From positions 915,448 to 979,447 of the forward strand of contig JANUBW010000002.1 in the NCBI GenBank assembly GCA_024809215.1: DNA of 64,000 nucleotides, read 5' to 3'. The stretch comes from Niastella sp. OAS944 (GTDB taxonomy: Bacteria > Bacteroidota > Bacteroidia > Chitinophagales > Chitinophagaceae). The notes below the pieces were generated by a model. That model saw only the letters and a program-made list of their open reading frames with translations, did no database searches and was not told the origin of the DNA. Made by a program: the position numbers and the translations under genes. Every line of letters starts with the position of its first letter. The first letter of the stretch is position 1. Of the stretch, positions 16,034-24,839 are shown piece by piece.

Positions 16034-17956
16034 ATGAAACCTAAATCATTACCCTATTTAATAATAGGATTAATAATTACGCTTTGCTGTAATTACGTTA
16101 AGGCCCAGGACCCTACCCTGCAGATAAGCAAGAACCCCATTACCTGTGGTGGTTCTGAAGGGGCGCTTACATTCAGCAACCTGACGCCAAACGCCACTTA
16201 CCTGTTCACGTATACCGACGATGGCGTAACCAGGGGGCCCATCACCCTGGTTACAGACGCCGCCGGGCAGGTAACCATCTCTAACCTGAATGCAGGTTCG
16301 TATAGCGATTTTATTTTCAATTTGAACGGCACTATTAAAACGCTCAATATAGCTATACCGCTACAGAACCCCATCATTCCTACAAAATTCAACAACCTTC
16401 CTCCATCATCGTTATGCCAGGGCGACCTGGCGCCTGCACTGCCGGCATCGAGTAATGGCATTCCCGGAAGCTGGAGCCCAGGTGTAATTAATAACCAAAA
16501 CTCAGGCATATACACCTTTAATCCTGCGGCGGGTAGTTGCGGTACACCAGTGACCATATCAGTTACGGTAATTCCTAAAGAAGAAGCCAGATTTTCATTT
16601 GGAAAAAACATCACCATTTGCGGCATTGGACCTATTCCTACATTACCAAACACCTCCATGAATGGTATCACTGGCTTTTGGAGCCCCGCCGTTGTGAGCC
16701 CTACCAATTCCGGCACGTATGTATTCACGGCCACTTCAACCGGCTGTGTTACCGGCACTACACTTACCGTTACAATAGACCCAACTATTACTCCCAGTTT
16801 TACATTCAATAGCAGCAATTCTATTTGCGATGGCGGAACAGTACCTACATTACCTTCAAAGTCAACGAACAATATTACAGGTGTATGGAGCCCGGCAGTT
16901 GTAAGTAATACTACCAGCGGTACCTATGTGTTTACACCCGACCCCGGCCAGTGCGCTACACCGTTTGTTTATACCCAAACTGTAAACCCTATTATACCGC
17001 CAACATTCAGTTTTGGCAACACGATATCGATCTGTGCAAACGATGTGGCCCCGGTTTTACCAGCTACATCTACCAACGGTACAACCGGTACCTGGGACCC
17101 TGCCACGGTGAGCAATACAAAAACGGGCACTTATACATTTAAAAGCACCAGCGATCCCTGTGCACCTCCTTTTACTGTAACCGTTACCGTAAACCCATTG
17201 GTAACACCACAGTTTCCTTTTGGCACCTCACAGTCAGTTTGTATCAATATTCCGGCGCCTGTATTAACCACCAAATCAACCAATAATATTACCGGCACCT
17301 GGAGCCCCGCCATTGTTGATAACCAGGCTACCGGCACCTATACATTTACGCCCGATCCCGGTCAATGTGCCGTTCCTACATCACTTAAATACGAGGTGAA
17401 CCCCAAACCATCGGTCATAAACGTAAGGGGCGACACCAGCATAGTTGATGGCGATATTATGACGACTTATAATTTCCCGGTTGATATTCCTGTAACCGGT
17501 ATTAACTGGACGAACACAAACCCTACCATCGGTCTGCCGGCAAATGGTTCGGGTACTGTGCCATCGTTCACTGCCACCAACATGAACGATACCGCGGTGT
17601 ATGCCATCATTACAGCCACACCTTATGTAAACGGCTGCTTAGGTGTATCACAATCGTACCGCATAAAAGTAATACCACGGAACAAAGACATTTTTGTACC
17701 GAACGTTTTCTCTCCTAACAACGATGGCCACAACGACCAGCTGTACGTATATGGAAATTATATCAACACATTTGAGTTGCATATTTATAATCAATGGGGC
17801 CAGCGCATGATAGTAATAACCGACAAAAAGCAGGGCTGGGATGGCAAATTCAAAGGCAGCCCGCAACCAGTGGGGGTTTATGCTTATGTGTTGAAAGCGG
17901 TTATGACCGATGGGCGCACCGTAAATAAAAAAGGTTCTATCACTATTGTACGATAA
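16034..17956 (+). CDS. T9SS type B sorting-domain repeat adhesin
   Basis: The 640-residue secreted protein starts at ATG 16034, giving a signal peptide cleaved near VKA-QDP (residue 24). About five ~75-residue Ig/PKD-like modules follow, each carrying a version of LPxxSxNGIxGTWSPAxVSN followed by SGTYTFTPxxGQCxxP. The last ~90 residues are a gliding-motility-associated (CHU_C) type B sorting domain: FVPNVFSPNNDGHNDQL, IYNQWGQ, QGWDGK, PVGVYAYVLKA. It is likely displayed on the surface through PorP/SprF, which is the next gene 5 bp downstream. Confidence 0.9.
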   Translation: MKPKSLPYLIIGLIITLCCNYVKAQDPTLQISKNPITCGGSEGALTFSNLTPNATYLFTYTDDGVTRGPITLVTDAAGQVTISNLNAGSYSDFIFNLNGTIKTLNIAIPLQNPIIPTKFNNLPPSSLCQGDLAPALPASSNGIPGSWSPGVINNQNSGIYTFNPAAGSCGTPVTISVTVIPKEEARFSFGKNITICGIGPIPTLPNTSMNGITGFWSPAVVSPTNSGTYVFTATSTGCVTGTTLTVTIDPTITPSFTFNSSNSICDGGTVPTLPSKSTNNITGVWSPAVVSNTTSGTYVFTPDPGQCATPFVYTQTVNPIIPPTFSFGNTISICANDVAPVLPATSTNGTTGTWDPATVSNTKTGTYTFKSTSDPCAPPFTVTVTVNPLVTPQFPFGTSQSVCINIPAPVLTTKSTNNITGTWSPAIVDNQATGTYTFTPDPGQCAVPTSLKYEVNPKPSVINVRGDTSIVDGDIMTTYNFPVDIPVTGINWTNTNPTIGLPANGSGTVPSFTATNMNDTAVYAIITATPYVNGCLGVSQSYRIKVIPRNKDIFVPNVFSPNNDGHNDQLYVYGNYINTFELHIYNQWGQRMIVITDKKQGWDGKFKGSPQPVGVYAYVLKAVMTDGRTVNKKGSITIVR

Positions 17957-17961
17957 AGAAC

Positions 17962-18990
17962 ATGAATAACAAATTCATACAACGATACGCGTGGTTAGTG
18001 GCCTGTTTGTTTGTGTTAACTGTTCAAAGAACAGTTGCTCAAACCGACCCGCACTTTACGCAACACTATTCGTTCCCCATGTACGTAAATCCGGCACTAA
18101 CCGGAAGTGCAGACGGCGATTACCGTGCGTCGGCCATTTTCCGCAACCAATGGGGCAGCATTACAAATCCATACAGAACAATAGGTCTTTCCTTCGATGC
18201 CCGCACCAATAAGAATGTAGCACTGGGTGTGAACATATTAAACCAGTCGGCTGGTGATGCGGGCTTCAATTACCTCACCTCATCATTTTCTTTTGCCTAC
18301 ACCGGAGTAAAATTTGGGAAAGACCTTAGCCAGCATATTGTAATGGCCATTCAGGGTGGTATTATGAACCGCCGCGTTAATTCTTCAAAATTCAAATGGG
18401 GCGAACAATGGGACCCTATTACCGGGTATCAGTCAAGCAACGCCTCTAATGAAACCTTTGCCCGAACCTCTTCCACCGTGTTCGACATGGGCGCTGGTGT
18501 GCTTTACTTTGATGCGGCGCCTGAAAAGAAGACGAATATATTTGGCGGCTTCTCGGCATACCATTTAAATAAACCCAAGGACCCAATAGTTGCTAAAACA
18601 GAAAACACCGAGTTGAATACTATTCCAATGCGCTATACCATAAATGGAGGTATAAGCTATAATTTATCAGAACGTACACGTATTGTTCCGCATGCATTGT
18701 ACATGCATCAGGGTACAGCTTCGGAGTTTATGTTGGGGGTTTACGGACAAATAAACGTAAATGCAGATACCGATTTTATGCTGGGCGGTTACTACCGGTT
18801 TAGCGACGCTATATCACCGTATGTAGGCATCGATTACAAGAATTTTATCATTGGCCTTAGCTATGATGTGAATGCCTCAAAGCTGGGTTCCATGACCAAA
18901 AATGTAAATAGTATTGAACTGAGCCTGTCGTACATAAAACGTTCGGGCACCAGGAGCATTGTTGACTTTATCCGTTGCTCAAGACTTTAA
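17962..18990 (+). CDS. PorP/SprF family T9SS membrane protein
   Basis: A 342-residue protein with a signal peptide (to QRTVAQTD) and the family opener DPHFTQHYSFPMYVNPALTG near residues 28-47. Beta-barrel strands end in IIGLSYDVNASKLG and SIELSLSYI. PorP/SprF proteins are outer-membrane partners needed for secretion or anchoring of type B sorted adhesins. It lies between such an adhesin and a PorE-like gene with gaps under 10 bp, so all three form one operon. Confidence 0.92.
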   Translation: MNNKFIQRYAWLVACLFVLTVQRTVAQTDPHFTQHYSFPMYVNPALTGSADGDYRASAIFRNQWGSITNPYRTIGLSFDARTNKNVALGVNILNQSAGDAGFNYLTSSFSFAYTGVKFGKDLSQHIVMAIQGGIMNRRVNSSKFKWGEQWDPITGYQSSNASNETFARTSSTVFDMGAGVLYFDAAPEKKTNIFGGFSAYHLNKPKDPIVAKTENTELNTIPMRYTINGGISYNLSERTRIVPHALYMHQGTASEFMLGVYGQINVNADTDFMLGGYYRFSDAISPYVGIDYKNFIIGLSYDVNASKLGSMTKNVNSIELSLSYIKRSGTRSIVDFIRCSRL

Positions 18991-18999
18991 CCCTCCTTT

Positions 19000-21003
19000 A
19001 TGCGTTTAACTTTTACTTTATATTGTTTTTGTCTACTGCTGGCTTGCGTGGTTTCATTACCAGGTAAAGGCCAGGATGTTGTTAAAACGAAAAGTGTATT
19101 GCAACTGGCCGATCAATACTTTGCAGCCGGGGAATATTATACAGCTGCGTATTTGTATGAACAATTTTTGAACCCGTCGAAATACCAGGTAAAGCGGGAT
19201 GTGTTTCCGGTATATACCAATAAAAAAGGCATAGGCATGCTGCCTAAAAACATTTCGCGCTCAGCCATTTTATACAAACAGGCAGTGGCCTATTTGATGG
19301 CGAACTATTTTGCCCCCGCCGATTCAATTTTTAATGATTGTACCGACAATATAAATGCATTGTACTGGAAAGCGGTTTGTGAACGCAGCCTTGGGCAGTA
19401 TGATGAAGCAACCGCTAACCTGCGTGCATATATGGAATCAACGAACACTAACAAAAAACTTGACGAAGAAGCAAAAGCAGAATGGGAAACGCTGCAATAT
19501 ATAGGTAAACAATTGAGAAGACCCGACACCATACTGGCTAATACACGAAAGCTAAACATGCCCGATAGTTATGAAAGAGGCGGGTTTGCTGTAGTGCCGC
19601 TGAATGGCGATCAGTATTTAGTGACCAGTACAAAAACCGATTCGGGAATTGTAAAAGGCACCAATCCGCATAACAGCCATTTGTTTCAGGCTACATTGAC
19701 CAACGATAGCCTGGCGCAGTTAACACCGGTATCATTTCCCCCAACCGGTTTATTAAACAACCAGGGCGCCGCCAGTAGCTACGGCAATAAAATGTATTTT
19801 ACCCAATGGCAAAAAGTAAATGGCAAAACCATTTCCAATATTTACGTTATTACCCAAACCAATGGAAGCTGGAGTGCCCCACAATTGGTAGAAGCTGTAA
19901 ACAGCAATGGCTTTAGCAGTAAACAGCCCTTTATTACAGCCGACGGCAAATTCCTTTATTTTGCTTCTGACCGGCCCGGCGGTTCCGGCGGTTTTGACAT
20001 TTGGCTGGCAACACTACAGGAAGACGGAAGCGTTGGTACACCCATCAACGCAGGCGAAGTAGTAAATACCAATCAGGACGAGCAGGCGCCTTTTTATCAA
20101 ACCAGCAACAACACCCTGGTGTTCTCTACCAATGGCCGTACGGGCATGGGTTCGTTTGACTTATTTTCAGCCAAAGGGAAAACCAATTTATGGAGCGAAC
20201 CGGTAAACCTGGGCTACCCGGTAAACTCATCGCGTGATGATATATACTTTTATGCGCCGGAAAAAACGCGCTTGCTTGAAAACGCCATCATAGGTTCAGA
20301 CAGGGGCAACGGTTGTTGTATTCAAACTTACCGCATTAACAAAGCACCCAAGAAAAATAATCTGAATGGCGTAGTGCTCGATTGCAAAAATCATAAACCG
20401 GTGGCCGATGCTAGCATTGTACTTACCACAGCTGCCGGTACAACAAGAACTACCACTACCGATATAAACGGTAAATATATTTTTGACACCGTGGATACAG
20501 AATTAAAAGATTATACGGTTGCAGTAAGTAAACAGGCTTACCGCGATACGGTTTCAAAAGTACAGATCACAAAAACCGATGAAACCAACCTGCTCACCGA
20601 TCAATTTTTCAATGCCGATCTGTGCGTTGAAAAGAAATTCGTGTTACGCCCCGAGAATGTGGTTACCGTATACTTCAACTTCGACAAATACAATTTGAAA
20701 CAGGAAGCGGTGCGTAAACTCGATTCTGTTTACAATGTACTGCTTGAAATACCAACAGCTACTTTACAGATCTCTGGTTATACCGATGGTAAAGGAAGTG
20801 TTGAATACAACGCAGTACTGAGTGACCATCGCGCCCGGGCTTGTGCTGAATACTTTATCAGCAAAGGCATCGACGGCAGCCGTATTACCTTTGCATCATT
20901 CGGCGCTTGTTGCCCGCTTGAAATGGAATTGATAAATGGCCGCGATAATCCTGATGGCCGCAGCCGCAACCGCAGAGCTCTTATCAATATAACTAAAGAG
21001 TAA
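19000..21003 (+). CDS. PorE-like OmpA/WD40/TPR protein
   Basis: A 667-residue protein with the PorE (PG1058) order of domains. It has a TPR-like N-terminus (LADQYFAAGEYYTAAYLYEQ, ~30-150), then PD40 propeller repeats (KFLYFASDRPGGSGGFDIW, NTLVFSTNGRTGMGSFDLF, ~190-430). A carboxypeptidase-regulatory-like domain follows (~455-520), then a C-terminal OmpA domain with ISGYTDGKG and LSDHRARACAEYF that binds peptidoglycan. An LLAC lipobox at Cys16 is possible, but an ordinary signal is not excluded. It closes the adhesin-PorP-PorE operon. Confidence 0.9.
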   Translation: MRLTFTLYCFCLLLACVVSLPGKGQDVVKTKSVLQLADQYFAAGEYYTAAYLYEQFLNPSKYQVKRDVFPVYTNKKGIGMLPKNISRSAILYKQAVAYLMANYFAPADSIFNDCTDNINALYWKAVCERSLGQYDEATANLRAYMESTNTNKKLDEEAKAEWETLQYIGKQLRRPDTILANTRKLNMPDSYERGGFAVVPLNGDQYLVTSTKTDSGIVKGTNPHNSHLFQATLTNDSLAQLTPVSFPPTGLLNNQGAASSYGNKMYFTQWQKVNGKTISNIYVITQTNGSWSAPQLVEAVNSNGFSSKQPFITADGKFLYFASDRPGGSGGFDIWLATLQEDGSVGTPINAGEVVNTNQDEQAPFYQTSNNTLVFSTNGRTGMGSFDLFSAKGKTNLWSEPVNLGYPVNSSRDDIYFYAPEKTRLLENAIIGSDRGNGCCIQTYRINKAPKKNNLNGVVLDCKNHKPVADASIVLTTAAGTTRTTTTDINGKYIFDTVDTELKDYTVAVSKQAYRDTVSKVQITKTDETNLLTDQFFNADLCVEKKFVLRPENVVTVYFNFDKYNLKQEAVRKLDSVYNVLLEIPTATLQISGYTDGKGSVEYNAVLSDHRARACAEYFISKGIDGSRITFASFGACCPLEMELINGRDNPDGRSRNRRALINITKE

Positions 21004-21020
21004 AAGTAACCGTGTTACGG

Positions 21021-22286
21021 TTACTCGAAGAACGGTATACCCGGGATGGCATATTTTTTCATCCCGGCTTCATTTATTTCAACACCGATGCCCGGTTTAT
21101 CACTTACCGTAATAAAACTGTTGTTTACCCATTCACCATCGTAATGAATGATCTCTTTAAACATGGGCTGGGTATGAAAATACGATTGCCATTCAAGGAT
21201 CATAAAGTTTGGTACCGAAGCACAAACATGTGCAGAAGCCATTGCGCCCAGGAACGAAGCCACCATATGAGGCGCAAATGGCACATAATATAAATTGGCC
21301 AGGTTGGCAATACGTTGCCCCTCGCCCAGCCCACCGCATTTTTGCAGATCGGGCATTACAATATCAACAGCACCAATTTCCAGCATTTTTCTAAAACCAT
21401 AAGCCAGGTAATGATTTTCGCCTGCGCATATAGGTGTACTGGTTGATGCAGTAATTAGTTTATACGCGTCTACATTTTCGGCGGGAACCGGTTCTTCCAA
21501 CCACATCAGGTTTAACGACTCCATTTTTTTTGCCACGGCCTGGGCGGTAACCGCATCATAACGCCCGTGCATATCTGCGCAGATATCGATAGTTGGGCCT
21601 ACGGCTTCACGTGCGGCAGCCAGCTGATCATACATACGTTGCAATTCGGCCGGGCTGGCCGTCCAGTTATAAAAATCATATTTGTTGGGATCGTTTGCCT
21701 GATCGAGATCGAACTTGATAGCATTAAAACCCATTTTTTTGGCAGCCTGCGCCGCATCGGCAAAATCTTTTGGTGTAGGCAGATTGCGCTGATACAAAGC
21801 CGTATCGCAATACACCCGCACCTTATCACGAAACTTGCCGCCCAGTAATTGGTACACGGGTAATTGTAGTGCTTTACCGGCAAGGTCCCATAAAGCAGTT
21901 TCAATGGCACTCAAAACCGCCACATACATACCTGATTGCGCGCCCTGAAAAAAACCAGATTTACGGATATCTTCAAACAACCGATGTACATTCAACGGGC
22001 TTTTGCCTTTAATGCGCTCGCCAAAATTCTTTACCAGGTGATAGGTACCGGGGATAGCGTCAACACCTTCACCACATCCCCAGATATCCTGGTTGGTATA
22101 TATCTTCACAAACAGGCTGCCCCTGATATAACCACATTTTACATCGGTTATTTTTAAATTGGAAGGCGGCGACGCTTTTGGCGTTTGGTCTATGGACTTT
22201 TCATATTGTTGACCGAAAGTAGATAGTGGTGCTATAGCTGCAGCAAGCGCTGCCTTTGAGATGAATGATCTTCTTGATTGTGGCAT
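21021..22286 (-). CDS. Tat-exported enolase-superfamily sugar-acid dehydratase (1)
   Basis: A 421-residue mandelate racemase/muconate lactonizing-type enzyme with an N-terminal twin-arginine signal (SRRSFIS, residues 4-10, then an Ala-rich helix). Active-site residues: Lys191 and Asp193 (KFDLD), metal ligands Asp238, Glu264 and Glu290, His240 in ADMHGR, and the general base His340 in PFAPHM. The DxHGR motif is shared by D-galactonate and D-mannonate dehydratases, so dehydration of an aldonate to a 2-keto-3-deoxy acid is likely. It is the last gene of the leftward RraA-dehydratase-BASS-RraA-dehydratase operon. Export of this family is unusual. Confidence 0.88.
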   Translation of the reverse strand: MPQSRRSFISKAALAAAIAPLSTFGQQYEKSIDQTPKASPPSNLKITDVKCGYIRGSLFVKIYTNQDIWGCGEGVDAIPGTYHLVKNFGERIKGKSPLNVHRLFEDIRKSGFFQGAQSGMYVAVLSAIETALWDLAGKALQLPVYQLLGGKFRDKVRVYCDTALYQRNLPTPKDFADAAQAAKKMGFNAIKFDLDQANDPNKYDFYNWTASPAELQRMYDQLAAAREAVGPTIDICADMHGRYDAVTAQAVAKKMESLNLMWLEEPVPAENVDAYKLITASTSTPICAGENHYLAYGFRKMLEIGAVDIVMPDLQKCGGLGEGQRIANLANLYYVPFAPHMVASFLGAMASAHVCASVPNFMILEWQSYFHTQPMFKEIIHYDGEWVNNSFITVSDKPGIGVEINEAGMKKYAIPGIPFFE

Positions 22287-22310
22287 TGTGTTTTGTTTAA
22301 ATTATGAAGA

Positions 22311-22446
22311 AGACCTGTAAGGTCCATCATTGAGTGTGGCACATTTATTTAGATGTATGGACCTGACAGGTCGATAAATAACGACCTGTCAGGAGCGCTT
22401 GATCCAACTGCAAGGGCTAGCCTCAAATGGCGCACCTTACAGGTCT
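22311..22446. repeat. Nested-hairpin dispersed element, copy 1
   Basis: The outer arms AGACCTGTAAGGT (22311-22323) and ACCTTACAGGTCT (22434-22446) are perfect inverted repeats. Inside, CCTGACAGGTCG and CGACCTGTCAGG form a second 12-bp stem around ATAAATAA. The element starts 4 bp after the RraA gene stop (minus-strand sense). A second copy is at 58621 and a short form at 40459. Confidence 0.85.
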
Positions 22447-22449
22447 TTA

Positions 22450-23388
22450 TTACCACGTTCTCCCTTTAAGTAACTCCTGTATTTGAGACTTAGAAACCGG
22501 CAACTCATTGATATGCTCATTAAGCCATTTCGAAAAATCCTTTTCTATTTCATCGCTCCAGCGGGTATCAATTTGTCCGGGTGTGTACTTTCCTTCACGT
22601 AATCTTTGATGACCGAACATATCGCGCAGGCGAACGATCTCCGAGGTCTTTACCACTTTTTCGGCCAGATGGGGCGGAATAAAAACAACGCCGCCATCAC
22701 GGCCCAATACAATATCGCCCGGCATAACAGTGGCTTTGCCAATACGTGTAGGTTGATTGATGCCAACCAGTGTGGTATTTAATTCACCATCGGGATTGTT
22801 AAGGTGATGCGATGGATGATAACTGCGAAAGAACGAAGTAAATGACCCGATCTCTTTCAACCCTTTTATATCGCGAATGGCGCCATCGTATACAATACCA
22901 TTGCCGGTTTTGGCGTAAATGGAATTACCAAGGTTATCGCCAATCGTTGGGCCATCTTCATACGCATCGAATTGATCAACTACATATACGTCGCGTTTCA
23001 CCAGCAGATCGATAGGCCAGCTGTTCTGCGATTTCACGCGTTTATCACGTACCCCGAATTTATCTATCACGCGATGGATATCGGGCCGCCCGGGCATAAA
23101 GATGGCGGTTACCGCACGGCCCACCAATACACTATCGGGGTTGATGGTTTTCCATTCGCCATCGTATTGGTGTTTGTAATTCTCATTGCGTAATACTGCC
23201 CATGCTTCTTCCAATGTTACCAGCTTCATGCGATCTAAAATACTATCAGGCACTTTAGGCCGCCCATCACTAAACCGCTCCCCATGCCACTCTGGCGTTA
23301 AGGCGATGAGTTGATCGCGGGTGATCTGTTGACCATGGGATATTGTGTATTGTAATATCAGGAAGACGATTAAATGAAGTTTATTCAT
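22450..23388 (-). CDS. Secreted RraA-like aldolase family protein (1)
   Basis: A 312-residue protein with a Sec signal peptide (LIVFLILQYTISHGQQ). The RraA/HMG-CHA aldolase core (~85-255) shows the family pattern GDNLGNSIYAKTGNGIVYDG followed by AIRDIKG, in which the Arg-Asp pair binds substrate and Mg2+, then PGDIVLGRDGGVVFIP. The first ~80 residues and the C-terminal FGHQRLREGKYTPGQIDTRW segment are extra to classical RraA. It is a clear paralog of the gene at 26330. Such folds cleave 4-hydroxy-2-oxoacids to pyruvate plus an aldehyde or acid. A secreted location is unusual. Confidence 0.85.
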   Translation of the reverse strand: MNKLHLIVFLILQYTISHGQQITRDQLIALTPEWHGERFSDGRPKVPDSILDRMKLVTLEEAWAVLRNENYKHQYDGEWKTINPDSVLVGRAVTAIFMPGRPDIHRVIDKFGVRDKRVKSQNSWPIDLLVKRDVYVVDQFDAYEDGPTIGDNLGNSIYAKTGNGIVYDGAIRDIKGLKEIGSFTSFFRSYHPSHHLNNPDGELNTTLVGINQPTRIGKATVMPGDIVLGRDGGVVFIPPHLAEKVVKTSEIVRLRDMFGHQRLREGKYTPGQIDTRWSDEIEKDFSKWLNEHINELPVSKSQIQELLKGRTW

Positions 23389-23406
23389 ATCGGTTCTATT
23401 TATCTG

Positions 23407-23434
23407 AAGTAAGAGATAGGAAGTAAGAAGTAGG
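23407..23434. repeat. Heptamer array (AAGTAAG type), four units
   Basis: AAGTAAG, AGATAGG, AAGTAAG and AAGTAGG follow one another at exact 7-bp spacing. The same words recur at 61116-61136. Confidence 0.75.
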
Positions 23435-23467
23435 AAGAGTATCAGTTTTGAAGATCATTACTTCTCC

Positions 23468-23491
23468 TTGTCAACTCGTTAACTTGTCAAC
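23468..23491. repeat. Octamer array overlapping the BASS stop codon
   Basis: TTGTCAAC, TCGTTAAC and TTGTCAAC are spaced at 8 bp. The array contains the stop and last codons (VDKLTS) of the transporter gene that ends at 23471, so repeat sequence supplies the protein's C-terminus. Confidence 0.75.
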
Positions 23492-24568
23492 TTCACCCAC
23501 CTCTGGTGGGTGATTGTGCCACCAACTCGCCAGCGAGGAACCACTGATATTCATAACCGGACCGAAGATGGCAGGCGCCAGGCCGGCTGTTGCCAGTTTA
23601 CCCATGGCCAGGGCAAGCCCGGAGGCAAGACCCGCATTTTGCATTCCAACCTCGAGTGCAATGGTGCGGCAATCGCGTTCATGAAAACGCAACACCCGGG
23701 CCGACCAGTAACCCAACAAATATCCCAGCACGTTATGAAGAACAGTTGCTACCAATAGTAAAGCCCCCACCTTTATTAAGTTATCTCTTCCTGCAGCAGT
23801 GATTACTACCAGTATCAAAGCAATACCGGCCATAGACAATAATGGCATGGCTTTATCGAGCCACTTGAATTTTCCATGTACGAGGTAATGAAAGGCCAGG
23901 CCCGCAGTTACAGGAATGATGACTATTTTGGTAATATCCCAAACCATGGCCCAGAAATTAATTTCAACAAAACTTCCGCCTAATAAACGCATAAGCAACG
24001 GTGTTAAAAATGGCGCCAGCATGGTTGAAATAGTTGTTACCGATACCGATAAGGCCAGGTTGGCTTTTGCCAGGTAACACATTACATTGGAGGCCAGCCC
24101 GCTTGGGCAACAACCAACCAATATAATACCTGCAGCAATTTCATTGGGAAAATTGAACAGCTTTGCAAGTGCAAAGCCCGTCATGGGCATAATCACATAA
24201 TGACAAACCACACCTACTATAATACCTTTGGGCATGCGCACTACATTGGCAAAATCTTTTAAACTTAATTCAGTGCCCATGCCAAACATAATGATCTGTA
24301 GCAATGGAATGATCAATGCCGATAATTTAAAATCACCAATGGTTTTAAAGTACTGCGGGTAATACATAGCCAGGCTCACCACTGCCATTATTATAAGTGT
24401 AAAGGAAAGTCCCTTTAGCATGCGGTGCTGCCGGAAAGCCAGCGCAAGACTAAAAAAGAAAAACAGCAACACCCAACCACCCCAATTGCTTATGTTTAGT
24501 ATGATCGTGAAGATGTACAAGATCAGGAAGATGGCCGAAGCCAGGTAATATGTTTTTTCACGGTTCAT
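23471..24568 (-). CDS. BASS family (bile acid:sodium symporter-like) transporter
   Basis: A 365-residue membrane protein with about ten hydrophobic spans. Family landmarks: GMGTELSLKDFANVVRMP, VGCCPSGLASNVMCYLAKAN (the conserved substrate/Na+ region), and EVGMQNAGLASGLA near the C-terminus. BASS carriers move organic anions, including pyruvate and other keto acids, with Na+. Sitting between two secreted RraA-like/dehydratase pairs, it could import a product of periplasmic sugar-acid breakdown. The last residues VDKLTS are encoded by an octamer repeat. It runs leftward with its neighbours. Confidence 0.9.
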   Translation of the reverse strand: MNREKTYYLASAIFLILYIFTIILNISNWGGWVLLFFFFSLALAFRQHRMLKGLSFTLIIMAVVSLAMYYPQYFKTIGDFKLSALIIPLLQIIMFGMGTELSLKDFANVVRMPKGIIVGVVCHYVIMPMTGFALAKLFNFPNEIAAGIILVGCCPSGLASNVMCYLAKANLALSVSVTTISTMLAPFLTPLLMRLLGGSFVEINFWAMVWDITKIVIIPVTAGLAFHYLVHGKFKWLDKAMPLLSMAGIALILVVITAAGRDNLIKVGALLLVATVLHNVLGYLLGYWSARVLRFHERDCRTIALEVGMQNAGLASGLALAMGKLATAGLAPAIFGPVMNISGSSLASWWHNHPPEVGEVDKLTS

Positions 24569-24609
24569 GAGTAATATATTATGTATTGCATTCTATTTAG
24601 TTGCCAGGG

Positions 24610-24637
24610 CGTGAAACGGCAAACGTGAAACGTGAAA
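24610..24637. repeat. Heptamer array (CGTGAAA type), four units
   Basis: CGTGAAA, CGGCAAA, CGTGAAA, CGTGAAA. These are the reverse complement of the words at 24733-24760, so the two blocks could pair as a hairpin across about 95 bp. Between them a phrase TCGCGA-N3/4-TCAAAATT is repeated directly. Confidence 0.8.
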
Positions 24638-24732
24638 AGACTCGCGAATTTCAAAATTAAAGGCGAACTTGCGCCACCCAAATTTATTGCCAATGGCCGA
24701 CAAATCGCGAGCCTCAAAATTGAGCGGCCGCC

Positions 24733-24793
<61 letters not shown>

Positions 24794-24799
24794 TATTTC

Positions 24800-24838
24800 A
24801 TTATCACATTAGCACATTATCATATTATCACATTAACC
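24800..24838. repeat. Octamer array abutting a dehydratase stop
   Basis: ATTATCAC, ATTAGCAC, ATTATCAT, ATTATCAC, ATTAACC: an 8-bp period that ends 1 bp before the stop of the gene at 24840. Confidence 0.75.
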
Positions 24839-24839
24839 A